Assembly: GCF_008932435.1 (NCBI RefSeq)
Contig: NZ_WBWE01000002.1
Span: 124,001 to 188,000 of the forward strand
DNA: 64,000 bases
Direction of reading: 5' to 3'
From: Brucella pseudintermedia
GTDB taxonomy: Bacteria > Pseudomonadota > Alphaproteobacteria > Rhizobiales > Rhizobiaceae
The number at the start of each line of letters is the position of its first letter. The stretch's first letter is position 1. Shown piece by piece: positions 7,336-16,121 of this stretch. Both the position numbers and the translations under genes were made by a program. Below the pieces are notes generated by a model. The model ran no database searches and had not been told where the DNA came from. It was given only the letters and a program-made list of their open reading frames with translations.

Positions 7336-9696
7336 TCAGCCGGCCTTTACTTGTCCGCCATCTGTTTTGCTGCGATAGCGCGAAGATGGGTCGGCTGGAG
7401 CAGGCGCATTGGCCGGGCGACCGAAGAGAAAGCCTTGGACCTGTTCACAACCCTCTTCGATCACCATGCGGTGCTGGTCAAAAGTTTCGATACCCTCAGC
7501 CACCACCGGCAGATCGAGGCTGCGCCCGAGACCGACTATAGCCCGCACAATTGCTCTCGCGCTCACATCCGTTTCCATGCTGGTGATGAAGCTACGGTCG
7601 ATCTTGATCTTGTCGAATGGGAAACTTTGAAGATTACTGAGCGATGAATAGCCGGTTCCGAAGTCATCCATAACGATGCGGACTCCCAGTTTCTTCAAGC
7701 GGCGTAGCAGTTCAAGGGTCGTCGCTCGATCCTTCATCAAAGCGGATTCGGTTACCTCCAGTTCCAGCCTCGTCGGTTCCAGGCCGGTCTCCGCAAGAAT
7801 GGAACCGACGGTATCGGGCAGGCTGATGAGCCGGAACTGCACGGGCGAAAGGTTTACAGCGATGGTCAGGTGGCTGTCCCACTCGACAGCCGTGCGGCAG
7901 GCCTCACGCAAAACCCATTCGCCCAGCGCTACGATCGCTCCTGTTTCCTCGGCAATAGGAATGAACACTTCCGGAGGTATCTGCCCACGTTCCGGATGGT
8001 TCCAGCGAACAAGCGCCTCATAACCCGTGCAACGTCCATCCGACGTCGCGAACAAGGGTTGATAGGCAATACCGATCTGGCCGCGAACCATCGCATGGCG
8101 CAAATCCGCTTCTATCTGGCGCCGTTCTCTTATCTCATGGTCCATCTCAGGGGAATAGAATGCAACCCGTCCCCGCCCTTCCGTCTTCGCTCGATAGAGC
8201 GCGATATCCGCCGCATGCCGGATGGCTTCTGCATCCTTGCCGTCATTCGGATAAACGGCAACGCCAATACTGACGCCGACAGCAGTCGGATCGAGCACTG
8301 TATTCATCTCCGAGCGGAAGGTTTCTAGAATCTTCTCACTGAGCTTCCGGGCACCTCTGGGCTGCGGAACGCCCACTTGCAGGATAATAAACTCGTCGCC
8401 GCCGATGCGTGCGGCAGTATCTATTCCGTTTACGCAGCGTTTCAGAATGCTGGAAACCGTCTTCAGTACCCGGTCGCCTTCAGCATGACCGAAAATGTCA
8501 TTCACCGCCTTGAACCGATCCAGATCGAGCGCCAGCACGGCGAAAGGTTCACGGCTTGGGCGCGCAACGGCATTCGCAAGCCTTTCTTCAAAAAACATGC
8601 GGTTGGGCAAATCTGTGAGCGCGTCATGCCGTGCCATATGCTCAATCTGACGTTGAGCCGTGCGCTTTTCGGTAAGATCGCGCACTGCCAGCACCTCGCA
8701 AAGTCGTCCCTGGTACTCAATCGTATGAACAGCCAGTTCAAAAATGCGCTCGTCATTCGGGAATCTTGGAGCCGCCTCGACGGCTTCCGGACGGTGAGCG
8801 CAGACCGGAAGCCCATCGGCCGCCAATAACAGAGTATCCGGCTCAATACCCGCCAACGATTTTTCGCTTCTCCGCATGAGATCGGAGAACCGGACGTTCA
8901 TCTCGACTATTCCGCCATCGCGTACAACAGCCAGACCATCCAGCGTGGCGTTCGCAAAACCCTTTAAGTCCGTCATGTAACGGTCCACGAATACAGCAGC
9001 AATTGTCGTCAGCGCCACGCCACACACCACTGCGGCAATAGTAACAACCAACCAGAGACGTCCGGTCCCGAGCGGATCGGCCGCAGGTAGAGCCGGGTTT
9101 GGAATCAGTTCAGTCGACGCGACGGCTGTAAAATGGAGGGTACAAACAGCCAGTATTCCACCTATAGTTGGGAGCAGGATACGTAACCAACCGAAAGCAT
9201 TCGTCATCAGCCAGAAAGCGGCCAGCAAAAGCAAAACCGATATTGTGCCCCCTACGAGGATCGGCGGAAGATCATAGTGGGTGTCAGCAGCCGCCTTGAT
9301 TGCACTCATGCCTGTGAAATGCATCGCGGCTATCGATAGCGTAGCCGACACGGCAGCTAGCAGCGCGTATTGAAAAGCGGCACCCTTAAGCAGGCGCAGG
9401 GTCAACCAGAAGCCGAGAACGGCTGTCGCTGCCGAAAGAACTGTGGCAGTGAAATCAAACTCTATCGCCACGGTGCCGCTATAGGCGAGCATGGCCACAA
9501 AGTGGGTTGCCCACACGCCCACTCCGCCAGCAAATGCGCTGATCGCCATCCAGTTGTCACGACGGCCCTCGGTGCATTCACGTGCACGGGCCAACAACAG
9601 GAAAAACGCAAACATGCTTGCAAAAGAAATGGATGCAGCCAGAATTACAAAAGGCTGGTCGTGCTGTACTGTCACGCATTCCAGAACTTTGAACAT
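7336..9696 (-). CDS. MHYT-PAS-GGDEF-EAL cyclic-di-GMP signalling protein
   Basis: Integral-membrane protein that could both make and break down c-di-GMP. Start set at the ATG at 9696 (GGGGGCTGT just upstream) rather than the in-frame ATG at 9750, giving 786 residues. The N-terminal ~230 residues form the seven-helix MHYT sensor, with histidines in WATHFVAML (65), AAMHFTGM (126) and CTLHFTAV (188), proposed copper/gas ligands. A PAS-like linker follows (~245-345), then GGDEF with intact GGDEF at 432-436, then EAL with YEALVRW (560-562) and DDFGTGYSS (677-685), so both enzymes look catalytically competent. The usual RxxD inhibitory site is NGID (423-426), lacking its arginine. The gene stands alone. 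Confidence 0.93.
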   Translation of the reverse strand: MFKVLECVTVQHDQPFVILAASISFASMFAFFLLLARARECTEGRRDNWMAISAFAGGVGVWATHFVAMLAYSGTVAIEFDFTATVLSAATAVLGFWLTLRLLKGAAFQYALLAAVSATLSIAAMHFTGMSAIKAAADTHYDLPPILVGGTISVLLLLAAFWLMTNAFGWLRILLPTIGGILAVCTLHFTAVASTELIPNPALPAADPLGTGRLWLVVTIAAVVCGVALTTIAAVFVDRYMTDLKGFANATLDGLAVVRDGGIVEMNVRFSDLMRRSEKSLAGIEPDTLLLAADGLPVCAHRPEAVEAAPRFPNDERIFELAVHTIEYQGRLCEVLAVRDLTEKRTAQRQIEHMARHDALTDLPNRMFFEERLANAVARPSREPFAVLALDLDRFKAVNDIFGHAEGDRVLKTVSSILKRCVNGIDTAARIGGDEFIILQVGVPQPRGARKLSEKILETFRSEMNTVLDPTAVGVSIGVAVYPNDGKDAEAIRHAADIALYRAKTEGRGRVAFYSPEMDHEIRERRQIEADLRHAMVRGQIGIAYQPLFATSDGRCTGYEALVRWNHPERGQIPPEVFIPIAEETGAIVALGEWVLREACRTAVEWDSHLTIAVNLSPVQFRLISLPDTVGSILAETGLEPTRLELEVTESALMKDRATTLELLRRLKKLGVRIVMDDFGTGYSSLSNLQSFPFDKIKIDRSFITSMETDVSARAIVRAIVGLGRSLDLPVVAEGIETFDQHRMVIEEGCEQVQGFLFGRPANAPAPADPSSRYRSKTDGGQVKAG

Positions 9697-9853
9697 ACAG
9701 CCCCCTGCCCCGCCTAAGGTGCAGTTCTTGTTAAATGCAACCCAAAGCACTATCCAAACTGTGCTTGATGCCCTGAATAAAATTATCGATAACTATTTAA
9801 GCAATTCTGAATTACGGAATTTTGCATCCGGTTTTGCTGATAATTGCAGGAAA

Positions 9854-11533
9854 TTAAACACGCTTGCCGAAGCGCCTCCCGACACGCGCGAGCAATATCA
9901 CGGGTAAAATTCCAACCGCCACGATGGCGAGGGCAGCAAGGGAAGCTTCTTCGTAAGTTCCGCGTGCGGCTTCGCCATAAAGATGCGTTGCAAAGGTTTC
10001 GACGTTGAGCGGACGCAGCAGAAGTGTTGCGGGCAGTTCTTTCACGCAGTCGACGAATACGAGCAGACCTGCCGCTACGATGGCTGTTCTCGATAGCGGC
10101 AGATGAACTGCATAAAACGTCTGGGTAACGCCACGCCCGAGTGTGCGCGACGCATGATCCAGTGACACTGGTATGCGCTCAAGCCCGGAATCGATCCCCC
10201 CCGCGGAGATAGCCAGAAATCGGACGACATAGGCATAGATGACCGCAGCACCAGTTCCGATCAGGACCAGCCCCGCCGAATAACCGAAAAAATGTGATGT
10301 AAACAGATTGAAGAGGTGATCAAAGCTACCGGCTACTACCAGAATGCCAATGGCGATCACCGTGCCCGGCGCCGCATATCCCATTGTTGACAAGCGATAA
10401 GACCAGCGCGAAATTCCACCAGGGAAAAGCCGGACAGCATATGCGACAAAAATTCCGCATATCAGCACCAACACCGTCGCTACGGACGCGAGCGCGACGG
10501 TATTGAAAGCTTCGCCAACCAATCGCGGCGATACACCGGCAAAACGGGCGCGTTTGACCGCTTCCACAACCAGGTAGAATGCCGGAAAAACGAACCCAAT
10601 GATGACTGGAAGGGAGCAGAGACACAACAACCATGCGCCCCGCCCGTTCCTGACCCTCAATGGCTCGAAACCACGCGAATGGCGGATATTGGAAGCAAAG
10701 CGCTGCTTGCGGCGCCCCCAGCGTTCGATTGAAACAAGGGCAACGACCAGAAACAGGAGAGCGAGCGCCAATTGGGCAGCACCCGGCAAATCCGAACGCG
10801 TTATCCAGGTGGTGTAAATCGAGACCGTCAATGTACGAACGCCCAGGAATTCGGCAGCGCCCACATCATTCAGCGTTTCCATTAAGGCCAGACTGACCCC
10901 GACCGCCACAGCCGGTCGAGCAAGCGGCAACGCAACGCGCCAGAAAATGCCGCTGCGGCTAACCCCCAGAGTTCTTGCCGCTTCAATAAGGCTGGCAGAC
11001 TGGGTGAGAAACATCGCCCGGGTCGGGATGTAGACATAGGGATAGAGTACGAAGCCGAGAAGAATAATACATCCGGTCATCGACCGAATATCGGGCAAGC
11101 GGAACTGGCGCGGACTGTCATATCCCAGCATGAAGCGTACTGCACCTTGCACCGGGCCGATAGGGTGCAGGATATCGAGATAGGCGTAAGCGACAATATA
11201 GGTCGGCACAGCCAAGGGAAGCAAAAGCGCCCATTCCAGCACGCCGCGCCCACGAAAATCATAAGCCGTGACCAACCATGCTGTTGATGTTCCAAGAACG
11301 GCAGCGATGACGCCAACGCCGGCGAGCAGAACCAAAGTTTCGAGAAAAGCCGTTGGAAGATTGGTGGCTAGAAGATGCGCCCAAAGCCCCGCCGATCCTT
11401 GTATGGCTTCAATGGCCAAGGCAACAACCGGCAGCAAAACCAGAATTGCGACCAGTGCCGAGAGCCTTAGCCAGCTGCGCCCTGCCCTTGCGGGTTGCAA
11501 AACTCGTTTCCGCGTGGCTGCAAAAGCTTCCAT
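9854..11533 (-). CDS. fbpB: ferric iron ABC transporter permease FbpB
   Basis: Two-domain inner-membrane permease of a ferric-iron importer of the SfuB/FbpB type. Twelve hydrophobic segments form two homologous halves, each with the EAA loop that contacts the ATPase: EAARTLGVSRSGIFWRVALP in the first half and DHASRTLGRGVTQTFYAVHLP in the second. Start chosen at the ATG at 11533, behind AGAGAG and giving 559 residues, because the longer frame starting at 11563 extends into the Bru-RS-type repeat. Last gene of fbpC-fbpA-fbpB on the minus strand. A repeat and a stem-loop separate it from fbpA. Confidence 0.92.
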   Translation of the reverse strand: MEAFAATRKRVLQPARAGRSWLRLSALVAILVLLPVVALAIEAIQGSAGLWAHLLATNLPTAFLETLVLLAGVGVIAAVLGTSTAWLVTAYDFRGRGVLEWALLLPLAVPTYIVAYAYLDILHPIGPVQGAVRFMLGYDSPRQFRLPDIRSMTGCIILLGFVLYPYVYIPTRAMFLTQSASLIEAARTLGVSRSGIFWRVALPLARPAVAVGVSLALMETLNDVGAAEFLGVRTLTVSIYTTWITRSDLPGAAQLALALLFLVVALVSIERWGRRKQRFASNIRHSRGFEPLRVRNGRGAWLLCLCSLPVIIGFVFPAFYLVVEAVKRARFAGVSPRLVGEAFNTVALASVATVLVLICGIFVAYAVRLFPGGISRWSYRLSTMGYAAPGTVIAIGILVVAGSFDHLFNLFTSHFFGYSAGLVLIGTGAAVIYAYVVRFLAISAGGIDSGLERIPVSLDHASRTLGRGVTQTFYAVHLPLSRTAIVAAGLLVFVDCVKELPATLLLRPLNVETFATHLYGEAARGTYEEASLAALAIVAVGILPVILLARVGRRFGKRV

Positions 11534-11542
11534 GGATCTCTC

Positions 11543-11651
11543 TATAGAGCACTTCCTGTTCACATCGGAATCGTTGGAACCGCTCTATCTATTTGTTTCT
11601 CCGCATCTCCGAACGCAAAACTGTTCACACTTTCGGCTCGGAATGCTCTAG
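11543..11651. repeat. Bru-RS-type palindromic repeat, copy 2 (inverted)
   Basis: About 109 bases from TAGAGC to GGAATGCTCTAG, in reverse orientation relative to copy 1. It contains CGTTGGAACCGCTCTATC, ATTTGTTTCTCCGCAT, CCGAACGCAAAACTG and TTCACACTTT, the complement of the blocks in the other copies. It fills most of the fbpA-fbpB gap, and its ends (AGAGC and GCTCT) are complementary, so the mRNA can fold into a large stem. Confidence 0.75.
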
Positions 11652-11654
11652 TGC

Positions 11655-11683
11655 AACGCCGGCGCATAGATTGCACCGGCGTT
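11655..11683. other. intercistronic stem-loop after fbpA
   Basis: AACGCCGG and CCGGCGTT pair around a 13-base loop just downstream of the fbpA stop. There is no T-run on the minus strand, so it is more likely a 3'-end stabiliser of the fbpA message than a terminator. Confidence 0.5.
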
Positions 11684-11705
11684 AGTCTGCTTATTCAATC
11701 GGCTT

Positions 11706-12722
11706 TTAGTTATCAAAACCGACTTTGTCGACCAGTTCGCTTGCCTGCTTGCGATGGCTCACGATTTCCGAAAGCGGGACGCTGTCGATCTTCAGTTCAC
11801 CGAAGGATTCCACGATTGGATCGAGCGGCGCGCCCGGCTTTACCGGATACTCGAAATTGGCCTTGGCGTAGATCTGCTGGGCTTCGTCGGACACCAGATA
11901 TTCGAGCAGCTTTACTGCCGCGTCCTTGTGCGGTGCGTTCTTTGCCACGGCTGCGCCGCTGATATTGACCTGCGTTCCGCCATTCTTGAATGTCGGCAGC
12001 AAAACCTTGATGCCGTCACCCCAGGTCTTCTGTTCGTCCCCGCCCTTGCCCGAACGCATCAGGCCGACATAATAGGAATTGGCGACTGCAATATCGCAGA
12101 TGCCGCCTACGATATCCTTGGCGCCATCACGATCGCCACCGGCAGCCTTGCGCGCAAGATTATCTTTGAGCCCCTTCAGCCATTCTTCGGTCTTTTCTGG
12201 ACCGTAATGGGCAATATAGTCGGCGAAGAGTGCTGTATTATAAGGATGCTGGCCGGCGCGGATGCAGATTTTGCCTTTCCACTTCGGATCGGACAGGTCC
12301 TCATAGTTGATCTTGTCGAGCTCAAGGTCCTTGGCGGCATAGACGACGCGAGCGCGCATAGAAAGTGCGAACCAGTTATCCTTGGCGTCGCGAAGCTGTT
12401 CTGGAACAGCTTCTTTCAGCACTTTGGAATCGACAGGCTGAGTAAGCCCCTTGTCAACGAGATCGACCAGATTACCCGCGTCCACTGTCATAAGAATGTC
12501 GGCGGGCGAGTTGGTGCCCTCAGAAGCTACACGTTCTGCCAGACCATCCTTCAGGAAAACCGTGTTGACGGCGATTCCAGTAGACGATTTGAAAGCATCG
12601 AGCAGGGGCTGAATGAGGCCCGGTTCGCGCGTCGTGTAAATGTTCACTTCATCTGCGTAGGCGGCTCCTGCAAAGAACGTGACTGCGGCGAGAGCAAGGC
12701 CAGAACGCGCAAACTTGGACAT
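11706..12722 (-). CDS. fbpA: periplasmic ferric iron-binding protein FbpA
   Basis: Binds Fe(III) in the periplasm and delivers it to FbpBC. The 338-residue protein has a Sec signal peptide ending around AYA|DE (residues 21-25). The mature chain contains the paired tyrosines of ferric-binding proteins in VANSYYVG (Tyr217-218) and the IYTTREP block near the N-terminus, as in the class that includes FutA/FbpA of cyanobacteria and rhizobia. TTACCTCC on the plus strand is the Shine-Dalgarno. Middle gene of fbpC-A-B; the repeat downstream may let fbpA accumulate over fbpB. Confidence 0.94.
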   Translation of the reverse strand: MSKFARSGLALAAVTFFAGAAYADEVNIYTTREPGLIQPLLDAFKSSTGIAVNTVFLKDGLAERVASEGTNSPADILMTVDAGNLVDLVDKGLTQPVDSKVLKEAVPEQLRDAKDNWFALSMRARVVYAAKDLELDKINYEDLSDPKWKGKICIRAGQHPYNTALFADYIAHYGPEKTEEWLKGLKDNLARKAAGGDRDGAKDIVGGICDIAVANSYYVGLMRSGKGGDEQKTWGDGIKVLLPTFKNGGTQVNISGAAVAKNAPHKDAAVKLLEYLVSDEAQQIYAKANFEYPVKPGAPLDPIVESFGELKIDSVPLSEIVSHRKQASELVDKVGFDN

Positions 12723-12834
12723 TTTACCTCCAGATGGACCTGTTTCATATTAAATTATGAGTTATGCAATCAAGTTATACGATGGCACAACGACGGTCAA
12801 TTGCCGCAACGCTTTCAACAGCGGATATTTTCGA

Positions 12835-13932
12835 TCATTTGGGGAAAATCAGCGCCTTGTCCCAGTGCGGGCGGAACACGATGTCTGTGGAAGATGCCGG
12901 AAGCCGCAGTTCGGTGCGTACGCGCAGAGGCGGCATTGCACCTTTTACCCGCACGGTCAGTTCTTCGATCTCACCGAGGAACGTGCGGGATTCAATTTGG
13001 CCACGCAATGAAGCTTCGCCAGCCTCACCATTGATCAGGACCGTAAAATCGCGCGGACGTAGATAGGCGAACGCTTCTATACCCGGCTTAAACTCACCCT
13101 TTGCGACAATCGTCCCCAAAGGCGTTATCAGTTCATTACCTTGGATTGTCCCCGGTATCGCATTGAAGTCACAGAAAAAATCCGCTGCATACCGGTTTAC
13201 GGGCTGGTCGTGAAGTTCGCGGGCCGTGCCATTCTGAACTATTTCGCCCGAACGCATCAGTATAACGCGATCTCCGGTCGACAGCGCCTCTTCCGCTTCA
13301 TGCGTTACGATTATCGCCGTTGTGCCGAGCGCCCTCAACAAAGCCACCGTCTCGCGGCGAACCCGGGCGCGCAGGCCTCTGTCAAGGTTCGAAAACGGCT
13401 CGTCCATCAGCAAAAGCTGCGGTTTCGGAGCGAGGGCCCGGATAAGAGCAACGCGCTGCTGCTCGCCACCTGACAGCATGTGCGGATAACGCTCCGCCAT
13501 GTGCGACAGCGAGACCAGTTCAAGAAGCTCTCTTGTCCGCGCATGCGCTTTGTCGCGGGGCATTTTGCGCAGGCCGAACAGGACATTCTCCTTGACGGTC
13601 AGATGGGGAAACAAAGCATAGTCCTGAAAGACGACACCAATGTTCCGTTTTTCAGGCTCGATAAAGACGGATGGGCCGACCAGCATCTGGCCACCCATGG
13701 CGAGAGTTCCGCTGTCTGGAACATCAATGCCCGCGATAATGCGCAGCAGGGAAGTCTTGCCGCAGCCGGAATGGCCGACCAGGCAGATTATCTCGCCCAC
13801 ATCGACAGCAAGAGAAATATCATTGAGCGCACGCACAGCGCCAAACTGACGAGTAATAGCTGACAGGACCAGCATGGGACCAGGATGACCGGAAGCCTGT
13901 CTTTCATCGTTCGGGTTGCGTACTGCGTCCAT
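12835..13932 (-). CDS. fbpC: ferric iron ABC transporter ATPase FbpC
   Basis: ATP-hydrolysing subunit of the Fbp ferric importer. Walker A is GHSGCGKTS (with His instead of the usual Pro), the Q-loop FQDYALFPH, the ABC signature LSGGEQQRV, Walker B LLLMDEP and the switch His in IIVTHEAEEA. A C-terminal TOBE-like regulatory region of ~130 residues follows. The start is uncertain: ATG at 13932 gives 365 residues, and a GTG at 13980 would add 16; neither has a strong Shine-Dalgarno. First gene of the fbpC-A-B group, divergent from the FAD oxidoreductase gene. I found no perfect iron-box in the divergent region. Confidence 0.9.
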   Translation of the reverse strand: MDAVRNPNDERQASGHPGPMLVLSAITRQFGAVRALNDISLAVDVGEIICLVGHSGCGKTSLLRIIAGIDVPDSGTLAMGGQMLVGPSVFIEPEKRNIGVVFQDYALFPHLTVKENVLFGLRKMPRDKAHARTRELLELVSLSHMAERYPHMLSGGEQQRVALIRALAPKPQLLLMDEPFSNLDRGLRARVRRETVALLRALGTTAIIVTHEAEEALSTGDRVILMRSGEIVQNGTARELHDQPVNRYAADFFCDFNAIPGTIQGNELITPLGTIVAKGEFKPGIEAFAYLRPRDFTVLINGEAGEASLRGQIESRTFLGEIEELTVRVKGAMPPLRVRTELRLPASSTDIVFRPHWDKALIFPK

Positions 13933-14142
13933 AAGAAAGATCGCGTATCCAGATTGCGGTTCAAGCCGATATAGAGACACATTCTTCAGAAAGCTACAAA
14001 AACAGGACGTATTATCTCAGGAATATCGCAACTAAATATTTCTGGAACGGGATAGCCGGTTGAAAGCGAGCAAAAAGCGAGCCATGTTCACAGTCCTTCC
14101 ATATGCTCAAATCACCCAATCGCATTGCAGGAGAATACCGAA

Positions 14143-15471
14143 ATGGGGCCGGTCACAGATAAGGTGGCGACAGCTGACAGATTGCCGCAAGAAACCAAAA
14201 TTGCCATCATCGGCGGCGGCGTCATCGGTGTTTCAACAGCCCTTTTTCTGGCCGAACGCGGCATTCCTGTTGCACTCCTTGAAAAAGGGGAGATCGCGGG
14301 TGAACAATCGAGCCGCAATTGGGGATGGTGTCGCCGGACCGGGCGCGACAGCCGCGAAATGCCCCTCATCGTCGAAAGCATGCGACTATGGGAAGGCATG
14401 AACGAGCGGACGGGGCGCGAAACCGGTTTCCGTGTGACCGGAATTGCCTATGCTGCTGAAAAAGAAGAGCAAATGGCTCTTTATGCGGAGTGGATCAAGA
14501 TAGCTCGAGAACATGGCATTGAAACGGAACTTCTCAACGCCAATCAAGTCGGAGCACTGGCACCTGGCATCAATCGTCGGCTCGCAGGCGGTATGATTAC
14601 GCCGCTCGACGGACGGGCGGAGCCACAAAAGGCGGTTCCAGCTTTTGCGGCAAAAGCACAAGAACACGGTGCCGTCATTCTGCAAAACTGTGCCGCACGC
14701 GGTATCGAGACGACCAATGGTCGGGTTACAGCTGTGCTTACCGAAAAGGGTCGTCTGCGTTGCGAGGCAGTTGTTGTCGCGGGCGGAGCCTGGTCGAGAC
14801 TTATCGTTTCGAGTTTCAGCGCCCACCTGCCGCAGTTGAAAGTGCGTTCTTCCGTATTCCGTACGGCTCCCATTGATGCCGGCGTCGAACCTGCAATTGC
14901 GTTTTCGGACTTTGCCCTGCGCAGAAGGCTCGATGGCGGCTATACGGTTGCAAGCCTCGGTGGATCTATCGCTGATATCGTGCCTGACAGTTTCCGGTTC
15001 TTCCGCGATTTCATACCTTCGCTTTCGACTGAATGGCGGTCGTTGCGCTTTCGGTTTGGTGAACGCTTCTTTGAGGAAGCATTCCAGTGGAAGCTCCGGC
15101 CAGCGGATCAGGTCTCGATTTTCGAGAAAATCCGTACACTCGACCCTGCTCCACACAAGGCTGCCAACGCTCAGGTATTAAAGAAGCTCAAGCAGGCAAT
15201 CCCGACTTTCGCCTCGGCGACGATAGCGCAGGAATGGGCCGGACTCATCGATACGATGCCGGACGTCATCCCGGTCATCTCGCCACTCCCAGATGTTGCA
15301 GGGCTGATCGTAGCAACAGGTTTTTCAGGACATGGCTTCGGTATCGGCCCGGGCGCTGGCAAGCTCGTGGCCGATATGGTTACGGGTGAAACGCCGGTTG
15401 TCGATCCTTCGGCATTTCACATATCCCGTTTTTCCGATGGTTCCAAAATTCACATCGAAAACTGGGGATAA
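14143..15471 (+). CDS. FAD-dependent D-amino acid dehydrogenase-like oxidoreductase
   Basis: DAO-family flavoprotein, probably oxidising an amine or amino acid. ATG at 14143 is placed 9 bases after AGGAG; a TTG at 14125 is less likely. The dinucleotide fold KIAIIGGGVIGVSTALFLAERG lies near residue 20, followed by SSRNWGWCRRTGRD, a block that marks a distinct DadA-like subgroup in rhizobia. C-terminal FAD-binding signature VATGFSGHGFGIGPGAGKLV. It lies alone between divergent fbpC and convergent sodC. No transporter or partner gives away the substrate. Confidence 0.85.
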   Translation: MGPVTDKVATADRLPQETKIAIIGGGVIGVSTALFLAERGIPVALLEKGEIAGEQSSRNWGWCRRTGRDSREMPLIVESMRLWEGMNERTGRETGFRVTGIAYAAEKEEQMALYAEWIKIAREHGIETELLNANQVGALAPGINRRLAGGMITPLDGRAEPQKAVPAFAAKAQEHGAVILQNCAARGIETTNGRVTAVLTEKGRLRCEAVVVAGGAWSRLIVSSFSAHLPQLKVRSSVFRTAPIDAGVEPAIAFSDFALRRRLDGGYTVASLGGSIADIVPDSFRFFRDFIPSLSTEWRSLRFRFGERFFEEAFQWKLRPADQVSIFEKIRTLDPAPHKAANAQVLKKLKQAIPTFASATIAQEWAGLIDTMPDVIPVISPLPDVAGLIVATGFSGHGFGIGPGAGKLVADMVTGETPVVDPSAFHISRFSDGSKIHIENWG

Positions 15472-15483
15472 TCTCGACCCCGA

Positions 15484-16005
15484 TTATTGGATGACACCGC
15501 AGGCGAAACGCGCGCCGCCACCCCCAAGCGGTTTGGGCTTATCGGAGTAATTGTCCCCTCCGACGTGGACCATCAACGCTCTGCCCTTGATTTCGTCCAG
15601 CGATTTGAGACGCGGCGCGGTTACGCTTTGCGTCACATTACCCTGTGCGTCCGCTTTAAGCAGAGGCAAGTCACCAAGATGTCCCTCGCCTTCCGGCCCC
15701 ATGTGATGTTTGGAATGCGAGGGGTCGTAATGTCCACCGGCAGCTTGCGCGGGAACAGTTTTTCCATCCTGTTCAGCCGGTGCGCAGCTTCCTTTCTCAT
15801 GCACATGAAAGCCGTGCTCACCTGCAGGAATGCCTCTAAGATCGGGCTTGAACAGCAATCCGTCAGCAGTCTGCGAAATCGTGACGGAACCAAGTTCCTT
15901 TCCCTGGCCAGTCGGCAGCGCCTCATAGAGTTTGATATTCACATCCGCGGCAATGGCGGGAACTGTCAGAAGCATCATTGCTGAAGCAATCAATAACGGC
16001 TGCAT
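15484..16005 (-). CDS. sodC: periplasmic Cu/Zn superoxide dismutase SodC
   Basis: Dismutates superoxide in the periplasm; in Brucella SodC protects against the macrophage respiratory burst. ATG at 16005 follows AGGAGG (173 residues) and begins a Sec signal peptide ending AIAAD. Copper and zinc ligands appear in GEHGFHVHEKGSC, GGHYDPSHSKHHMGPEGEGHLGDLP and the C-terminal LMVHVGGDNYSD, and the disulfide cysteines in GSC and FACGVI. The multicopper oxidase gene upstream on the same strand suggests a joint copper/oxidant defence group, although the 117-base spacing allows a separate promoter. Confidence 0.96.
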   Translation of the reverse strand: MQPLLIASAMMLLTVPAIAADVNIKLYEALPTGQGKELGSVTISQTADGLLFKPDLRGIPAGEHGFHVHEKGSCAPAEQDGKTVPAQAAGGHYDPSHSKHHMGPEGEGHLGDLPLLKADAQGNVTQSVTAPRLKSLDEIKGRALMVHVGGDNYSDKPKPLGGGGARFACGVIQ

Positions 16006-16121
16006 CGTTTCCTCCTGATCGATCATTCGTGATCAAAGAACAACGCACGCCGCCCGAAATTGTTCGACAAAAAGTGCCGGAGTGGCCGCGGGACAAACAC
16101 CTGCCACGCGGCCAGACGCGG

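Noticed and set aside
7046-7378. 110-residue frame between the membrane protein and the GGDEF-EAL gene
   Set aside because: Atypical composition, no Shine-Dalgarno, overlaps the 3' end of the opposite-strand gene.
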